Source: Bacteriovoracaceae bacterium UBA7317 (GTDB taxonomy: Bacteria > Bdellovibrionota > Bacteriovoracia > Bacteriovoracales > Bacteriovoracaceae). Taken from it: a DNA stretch of 11,641 nt. The stretch spans positions 1-11,641 of the forward strand of contig DKQD01000030.1 of NCBI GenBank assembly GCA_002474345.1. Direction: 5' to 3'. Below, piece after piece: positions 6,103 to 11,641 of the stretch; position 1 is the first letter of the stretch; each line of letters begins with the position of its first letter. The position numbers were made by a program, and so were the translations under genes. The notes under the pieces were generated by a model. It was not told the origin of the DNA and did not search any database. It was given only the letters and a program-made list of their open reading frames with translations.

Positions 6103-9100
6103 ATGAAAAAAGGAAATTGGAACATAGTTAACAATTTGATAACTTTGAGGAATTTTTTATCCTCTGCTGCATTCCTTTTTCTTCTTCTCGGACTTTCTTC
6201 TTGCGGGCAAAAAGTCAAAGATCTTAAAAAAGCCTCACTTTCTTTTAACTTAGGAACTACTAATCAATTCCTAAAAGGTGGGGTGTACCTCTACGGTGAA
6301 GATGTTTTAGGTAATCGTTTTTTTTCCAGAGGTATTGATGGAGGAACGACGGAATTTGAAATTGACCTTCCAGGGGGACGTTGGCGTTTTTTTGCCATAG
6401 GGTGGGAAGGTGACAACACCATGGAGGGAATAAACCGTTGTGCCTCGGCTGGATTTGATGAGCCTATTTTTATTAATAAAGATAGAGCAGTGCCTATTAC
6501 ACTTAATTTTAGTAAAATGAATTGTCTTGAGAATAATACCTTTACAGCAAATCAGTATGCTTCCAGCCAAGGCCAGTTTCATAAACTTAAGTTAGTTTCT
6601 TGCATGACTTTGAACGGAGTTTCAAGTCATACATCCAATTGTGACTATCCCCTAACAAGAATAGGTGTTGGACAATCCTACCGAGTTAGCCTAAGTGGAA
6701 AAAATATACCACCTATGGCCTTTCAACCTGGCTTAACTTCAGAATGCATATCAAATAATGATATTACTTCTTCCCAATACCTTTCTAATTTACAACTTCC
6801 CTTTGGCGGTCTCGTCAATTTTCCACTAAAAATTACTTCTTATAGTAGCGCCAATTGTCAAGAAACAAATGAACCTGACAAGAAGCGTGAATATGAAATA
6901 ATTATTGAAAACCCACCCGTCAACGTGAAAAACTCAAGCAACCCCCTTTTAGTGTCATCAAATATTGAGCTCGAGAAGAAAAGACTTATCAAAGTAGGAG
7001 ATGTTAATGGAACAACCCGATCACACCTCTTTGTTCCAGACAATATCTTTGGTCTATCAAAAACAGTGCTTAACTCCCAAGCCCCTGAGCTCAATTGCCA
7101 ATTAGGAGGAAGCCTTAGGCATTGCCTTACAAATGCCAGTAACTACAACACTGCAAGTGACGTTTATAAAGATGTTAAAAGAGTTCTTCAAAATGTTATT
7201 GGAACTCCTGATGGTCTCGAACCAGATAATAATGATAATGCCTCATCTAGAAAAACAGGACATCTTGGTGAAGCATCCTGGATTCTCTTAGGTCCTATTG
7301 GGAGCTCTCTTAGAAATTATATAGGCGATACATGTTCGAGCCTTCCCATTTCTGGAATTAACCTTCCAAGTGAAGGAAACCTCTATACTCAAGGGTTTGA
7401 TCTAAAAATGAGGGTTTATACTCCTCAAATTGAAATTCCCACCAGAATATCATCAACAACCAGTCTGGATTATAGGGTTGACCTTTATATCGACAACGAC
7501 CTTGAATACGCCTTTGGCTTTCGTTGCGACAATCAAACAGGTTGGATGAGGAATAAAAGTGACGGAGGTAATGATAGCCGCTCTATAGAAATCTTTTACA
7601 ATACGGCAGATCTTAACAGTAGTAGTTTCGATTTCTACGGACTCGAGCTTTATAATTATGAAGGAAACAACTACCGCTCTAAAACTGCCCTCCAATTTAA
7701 GAAAACAACAGCTGATTCTTACTTAGGCCATATAACCAAGACAACCTTTAATTTGAGTACAGGGAATTACACTCATGTTGCTCGATATACGGTAAAAAGT
7801 GACATTTCAGATAATCGCATGAGGATTTATCATTTTCAGGATGAGGACAATTATCCTGATGAGGATAATTCCTTTCTTACCTGTAGCTCTGACAATTGTA
7901 CAAGTTATTGCTTTACACAAGCAGGAGATGCAGCATCTTCGGGTTGTCCTACAATTTCAGGCAGCGGTGATGAAGTTAAAACACCCGCCCTCGAAACAAT
8001 AGAAGACTTATCAACAGAGTCCATCGATGCAGGTCTTGGAGATGGTAAGGAATGGAATGATTTAACTCCACTCACCGGGGATAGCTCTTATAACAAAGCA
8101 CCTAAGTTAAACTTGACCTCAAAGAGCATGTTTGTTGGAACTTCTTACGGTGATGATAATCCCGCTTTTGATATCAATGACGCAAATACTGGGAATGACT
8201 TTGACCAGGGTAATAACGATGTTACTTATCAGTGTGAGTACAAAGATACATATTCAAAAACAAATAATTTAGCTTCTGGTCTATCGGCCTTTAGTAGCTC
8301 AACCACTCAAACCAATGATTCCTTAAGCCTTTCCAAAGTTTACTCTGTTTTTTATGCACACAAAGCTTCCGCGATAGGATCTTCTACGGCTTATGTAAGA
8401 CTTTATGATGATGACAATTCTTCCAATCACACAAATCAACTAAGTACAAGTCTTTCTAATTATCAAACCGTTGGTCGCATAAGTATTTTGAGCTCTCTTA
8501 GCACAGTTGAAAAATTTGTCCTCACTTCATCAAATAGCACTTCTATTGATCCAAAGGCCCTTTATTTTTATTATAAAAATACGTCCACTAACTTTAGTGA
8601 CTGCTCCAATATCCCAGGTATGACTTTTGATTCAAACAATGGTCGATTCACTGGAACTCCAACAGAGCAAAACCTCTATAAGGTTTACATTACGGCAAAT
8701 AATGGAACATCGAAAAGAAGATCTTCCTTTTCTCTCTCATCCTTTAAAAACCCCACATCCTTTTCTTTCCAAGACGCTGGTCCTACTATCAGGGCCAGTG
8801 GAAACCTGATTGGAGATAAAATAACTTTGTATAGCAATAGCTCTTGCTCAAGTTCACTTGGTAGTAATGCGACTCCTAATAGCACGGATGGTTATGTCGA
8901 CATTGAAATAAGTACTCCCTCAAGTAACACGACTCTTTACTATAAAAAGACAACTCCAGAAGGAATGGAAGGAAGTTGCTTAACAACCGGTCTTAACTTT
9001 GTAAGCGTTACAGCGCCATCTCTTTATAGGGACTCATCTCTAAATGAGTACGATAACAATACCACTGTCAAAATTGATACCGTTATTTTTTACCCCAATG

Positions 9101-11641
9101 GCAGTGGCTCTCTTTCAAATGTAAAAATTTATAAAGACAGTAACTGTTCAGATAACAACCTCGTTGCCTCTCTAGACAATCCCACTTCAACGGCTCATGA
9201 GTTTTCAATTGACTTATCATCATATGGAGATGGCCAATATAATTTTTATGGAAAATCAACATCAACTCAGGGGATTTCTTCAGCGTGTTCATCATCAGGA
9301 GTCAGCTATAATCTTGATACCGTTCCGCCATCAAGTCCACAAACTAGTAATAATGGCCAAGAAGGCTATTTAGAACTTCCAAGCTATTATTCAGTACCTG
9401 ACAATTTAACCACTCCCTACGTAAGAGTTTATAACCTAGACTACAAGGATAAGATTAAACTTTACAGTGACTCATCTTGCTCAACAGAAGTGAGTTTGAG
9501 TAGTGCTAACGACACCTACTTTGGTGGCACCTACCTTATTACTACTGCTAATTTCCCAACCAATGGTCAAACAGTTCATAATCAACCTATTAGTTTCCCT
9601 ATCTACGCAAAACGCTGGGATAGGCATGGCAATAGCTCGTCTTGCTCATCTAACTTTCTCACTTATCAATTGGATACAATGGCACCACCAGAGCCAACGG
9701 ATTCCCAAGTCACTCTGAGTAATCCATCGTCAAGCCCTGGTACCGACTCCACCCCAACCTTAAGAGTCGATGGGTTGACTGCAGGGGATACAGTTTATGT
9801 CTACAATGATGCAAGTTGTGGAAGTTATATTGGTACAGCACAGGTTCCGAGTGGAGAAACTCATGCTCTTGTTACCACCACGACACTTCTTAGAGGCTCC
9901 CATAACTTAAAAGTGAAAGTTAAAGATATTGCTGGAAACATGTCCGACTGCCCATCGTCTGCCCAGGAAACTTATTTTTACAAATTAAGTGACAGCTTGG
10001 ATTACTCTTATCACAATATAGGGATTAGCCTAGTTTACCCAAGCCACACGCCTTACAATGTCGACACTCCTAAAATACAAGTAACAAAACTTGTTGCAGG
10101 GGATACAGTCAATATCTATACAGACTCTAACTGTACTACATCCACCGGTTCTCCCTATACAGTAGGCTCCAGCGTAAGTGGTCTCCATACCTCCAATCAG
10201 ATTCCAGTAACTGCCATCTCAACTGAAGGAAACCATACTTTCTATGTTAAAGTGACAGACTCTCAGGGCCATACTTCTTCTGGATCGGGAGTTTGTTATG
10301 ACTCACAAACTATACCTTATGAATATGATACGACAGATCCTAATTTGACAAATATTAGCTTTACACGCACTAATCCAACTAACGAAGAAGGCCCAAGATT
10401 TTATCCATGGTTTAAAATTTCTGGAGTTCCTGAAATGAGCGAAGTCTCATTATGGACGAGTAATGATTGTCAGAGTGGTAGGATGAGCAATTTTATTAAT
10501 GTTGGTGGCAACGATCATACGGCCACAACTGATGTCGATATTTCAACCTATAAACTCAATACACAAAGAGAATGGACATTCTGGGTTAAGGTTAAAGAAC
10601 GTGCTCAAAATACAAGCTGCAGCTCAATTTCTATCCCTTATTACAGAACGCCTGACTATTATGGACATTGGCACCCAAGCCATGTGCGGTTAAGCTCTTC
10701 TAACTCTGGTGGCATGTCAAATAATAGAACTCCGCAGTTTAAAATTGATAACTGGAATTACGGAAGGTTCATCCAAGGTGATACGGCTTATGTTTATTCA
10801 GATAGCAATTGTAGTAATTTATTGGCAGAAACTACTACATTGACCGAATCCTATAGGGCCGTGCTAAATATTCCGTCAATATCAACAGACGGGCAACATG
10901 AGTTCTATTTTAGGGTTAAAGACAGTAGAGGAAACTTGTCAAATTGCCCAAGTAGCCCTCAAGAAACATACAGACTCGATACAGTGGCCCCTGCCGAACC
11001 AACCTCAGATGATGTTACCTTTGTTGGCTTCTCATCAAGCCCTAATATCTACCATCAACCAACAATAAGAATTGGTGGACTTTCAGGTTATAATTCAAAT
11101 TCAGACTATTATTATGCTCGTGTTTATAAAGACAATCAATGTACTCAATCAGTATCTGGTTCCTATGGGGGATCCTCTGGAGCCTCTCATATAGATATCT
11201 CCCTTTACGCTCTCAATGAAGGAACAACGGACTTCTATATCAGGGTTTATGATAGATCTGGCAATTGGAGCAATTGCCCAAGCTCTCCTCAAATTTCCTA
11301 TGAATATATAAAAGACCCTGAGAACAGTGACATCTCATTCATTGATCCAAGTTCCTCTCCTAGTACCGATACAACTCCAACGGTCCGAATCGGTGGATTA
11401 GGAACAAGTGAAGTTATTAAGGTCTACAACGCTTCTGGCTGCTCTTCTTCAAACCTTGTGGGAACCTCAAGCTCTTCGACAAGCTCCGGACAGGTGGACA
11501 TTACTCTCAGTGCACTAAATCAGGGAGTCAACTCCCTTTACTTTACAAAAACAAAGGGAAGTGCAACAACAGCTTGTCCATCTTCAGCTCAAGCAAGTTA
11601 TACAGTTATTCCACCAACTCCAACAGGAGTAAGTCTTAGTT
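6103..11641 (+). CDS. Giant Ig-like repeat lipoprotein, C-terminus outside window
   Basis: An uninterrupted frame of 1,846 codons runs from ATG 6103 to the right edge with no stop. The N-terminus is a lipoprotein signal: MKKGNW, a hydrophobic stretch (18-31), then the lipobox L31-S-S-C34-G. A Gly after the cysteine fits outer-membrane sorting. Residues 40-170 are beta-rich (GGVYLYGEDVLG, LPGGRWRFFAIGWEG) and end in a Cys-containing segment. Residues about 170-680 show no recognised domain but many aromatic and Asn/Ser-rich strands, plus an acidic DEDNYPDEDN (580-589). Residues about 680-880 form a cadherin-like putative-Ig module (DINDANTGND ... MTFDSNNGRFTGTPT). From residue 881 onward come nine Ig-like units, each with two cysteines. 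No Shine-Dalgarno is visible before the ATG. The likely role is surface adhesion or scaffolding, which is inference from architecture. In-frame alternative starts exist only at TTG codons (6136, 6145), which would shorten the signal. Confidence 0.88.
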   Translation, partial: MKKGNWNIVNNLITLRNFLSSAAFLFLLLGLSSCGQKVKDLKKASLSFNLGTTNQFLKGGVYLYGEDVLGNRFFSRGIDGGTTEFEIDLPGGRWRFFAIGWEGDNTMEGINRCASAGFDEPIFINKDRAVPITLNFSKMNCLENNTFTANQYASSQGQFHKLKLVSCMTLNGVSSHTSNCDYPLTRIGVGQSYRVSLSGKNIPPMAFQPGLTSECISNNDITSSQYLSNLQLPFGGLVNFPLKITSYSSANCQETNEPDKKREYEIIIENPPVNVKNSSNPLLVSSNIELEKKRLIKVGDVNGTTRSHLFVPDNIFGLSKTVLNSQAPELNCQLGGSLRHCLTNASNYNTASDVYKDVKRVLQNVIGTPDGLEPDNNDNASSRKTGHLGEASWILLGPIGSSLRNYIGDTCSSLPISGINLPSEGNLYTQGFDLKMRVYTPQIEIPTRISSTTSLDYRVDLYIDNDLEYAFGFRCDNQTGWMRNKSDGGNDSRSIEIFYNTADLNSSSFDFYGLELYNYEGNNYRSKTALQFKKTTADSYLGHITKTTFNLSTGNYTHVARYTVKSDISDNRMRIYHFQDEDNYPDEDNSFLTCSSDNCTSYCFTQAGDAASSGCPTISGSGDEVKTPALETIEDLSTESIDAGLGDGKEWNDLTPLTGDSSYNKAPKLNLTSKSMFVGTSYGDDNPAFDINDANTGNDFDQGNNDVTYQCEYKDTYSKTNNLASGLSAFSSSTTQTNDSLSLSKVYSVFYAHKASAIGSSTAYVRLYDDDNSSNHTNQLSTSLSNYQTVGRISILSSLSTVEKFVLTSSNSTSIDPKALYFYYKNTSTNFSDCSNIPGMTFDSNNGRFTGTPTEQNLYKVYITANNGTSKRRSSFSLSSFKNPTSFSFQDAGPTIRASGNLIGDKITLYSNSSCSSSLGSNATPNSTDGYVDIEISTPSSNTTLYYKKTTPEGMEGSCLTTGLNFVSVTAPSLYRDSSLNEYDNNTTVKIDTVIFYPNGSGSLSNVKIYKDSNCSDNNLVASLDNPTSTAHEFSIDLSSYGDGQYNFYGKSTSTQGISSACSSSGVSYNLDTVPPSSPQTSNNGQEGYLELPSYYSVPDNLTTPYVRVYNLDYKDKIKLYSDSSCSTEVSLSSANDTYFGGTYLITTANFPTNGQTVHNQPISFPIYAKRWDRHGNSSSCSSNFLTYQLDTMAPPEPTDSQVTLSNPSSSPGTDSTPTLRVDGLTAGDTVYVYNDASCGSYIGTAQVPSGETHALVTTTTLLRGSHNLKVKVKDIAGNMSDCPSSAQETYFYKLSDSLDYSYHNIGISLVYPSHTPYNVDTPKIQVTKLVAGDTVNIYTDSNCTTSTGSPYTVGSSVSGLHTSNQIPVTAISTEGNHTFYVKVTDSQGHTSSGSGVCYDSQTIPYEYDTTDPNLTNISFTRTNPTNEEGPRFYPWFKISGVPEMSEVSLWTSNDCQSGRMSNFINVGGNDHTATTDVDISTYKLNTQREWTFWVKVKERAQNTSCSSISIPYYRTPDYYGHWHPSHVRLSSSNSGGMSNNRTPQFKIDNWNYGRFIQGDTAYVYSDSNCSNLLAETTTLTESYRAVLNIPSISTDGQHEFYFRVKDSRGNLSNCPSSPQETYRLDTVAPAEPTSDDVTFVGFSSSPNIYHQPTIRIGGLSGYNSNSDYYYARVYKDNQCTQSVSGSYGGSSGASHIDISLYALNEGTTDFYIRVYDRSGNWSNCPSSPQISYEYIKDPENSDISFIDPSSSPSTDTTPTVRIGGLGTSEVIKVYNASGCSSSNLVGTSSSSTSSGQVDITLSALNQGVNSLYFTKTKGSATTACPSSAQASYTVIPPTPTGVSLS
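8140..8742 (+). other. Putative-Ig (He_PIG/cadherin-like) module split by an insertion
   Basis: Within the giant lipoprotein, the first half reads NPAFDINDANTGNDFDQG then VTYQCEY, and the second half reads DCSNIPGMTFDSNNGRFTG then TPTEQNLYKVYITANNG. The 'G-[ML]-TFDxxxGxFTGTPT ... Y.V.ITA.NG' pattern is the hallmark of the bacterial putative-Ig domain (He_PIG). The Asp/Asn-rich start resembles the calcium-binding loops of cadherin-like domains. About 114 residues (8257-8598), rich in Ser and aromatics, lie between the two halves, where canonical members have only a short connector. Confidence 0.5.
8743..11641 (+). repeat. Tandem array of nine Cys-paired Ig-like protein repeats
   Basis: Approximate units: 8743-9006, 9007-9339, 9340-9699, 9700-10014, 10015-10350, 10351-10674, 10675-11004, 11005-11328 and 11329 to the edge (about 88-120 residues each). 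A typical unit reads: STPTLRVDGL, GDTVYVYxDxxC, a Ser/Thr-rich stretch, a helix-like or turn segment with an aromatic, then FYVKVKDxxGNxSxCPSSxQETY and a DTxAPxEPT linker. Each unit has exactly two cysteines, 44-55 residues apart (45 in each of the last three). The resemblance is to bacterial Ig-like domains of large adhesins. The repeats have diverged at DNA level, so this is a protein-level array rather than a recent DNA duplication. Confidence 0.85.

Noticed and set aside
6307..8885. Several short minus-strand frames within the giant lipoprotein gene
   Set aside because: The plus-strand frame is continuous with coherent domains; the antisense frames have no start signals and odd composition.
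8743..11641. Recent tandem DNA duplication as the origin of the repeats
   Set aside because: Repeats align as protein but not as DNA; codons differ throughout, so I describe a diverged protein-level array.

Overview
The window is AT-rich and reads as one strain's chromosomal background throughout. I see no insertion sequences, CRISPR arrays, tRNA or rRNA genes, or phage genes. An LpxD gene shows a Gram-negative envelope. The closing gene is a very long lipoprotein of Cys-paired Ig-like repeats, preceded by a cadherin-like 'putative Ig' module. That style, with the low GC, suggests Bdellovibrionota and most likely the Bacteriovoracaceae (Bacteriovorax/Halobacteriovorax-type predators). This assignment is inference from style, not from a marker gene.

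Layout. (1) 1-732, minus strand: the N-terminal 244 residues of a zinc-binding GalT-family (HIT superfamily) nucleotidyl-sugar transferase or phosphorylase, running off the left edge. (2) 733-1031: a divergent intergenic region with weak promoter-like and palindromic elements. (3) 1032-1358: a small exported protein of unknown function, followed by a strong intrinsic terminator at 1414-1444. (4) 1556-2599: lpxD, the lipid A N-acyltransferase, with a plausible promoter and Shine-Dalgarno but without its usual partners (bamA, fabZ, lpxA). (5) 2575-3858, minus strand: a 12-TM major facilitator transporter, convergent with lpxD and overlapping its 3' end by 25 bp. (6) 3974-5947: an exported family 5 glycoside hydrolase with endoglycoceramidase-like features, driven by a near-consensus sigma70 promoter (TTGTCA-17-TATACT) in the 115-bp gap shared with the transporter. 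(7) 6103 to the right edge: one uninterrupted reading frame of 1,846 codons with no stop in the window. It encodes a giant lipoprotein with a lipobox at Cys34, a unique N-terminal region, a putative-Ig (He_PIG-like) module split by an insertion, and nine tandem Ig-like units that each carry exactly two cysteines.

How the genes may work together: most encoded products act at or beyond the envelope (LpxD at lipid A, the transporter in the inner membrane, the exported small protein, the exported glycosidase and the giant surface lipoprotein). Gene orientations and spacing suggest separate transcription units rather than one operon, so functional coupling is not shown. The most novel content is the giant Cys-paired repeat lipoprotein and the endoglycoceramidase-like enzyme.
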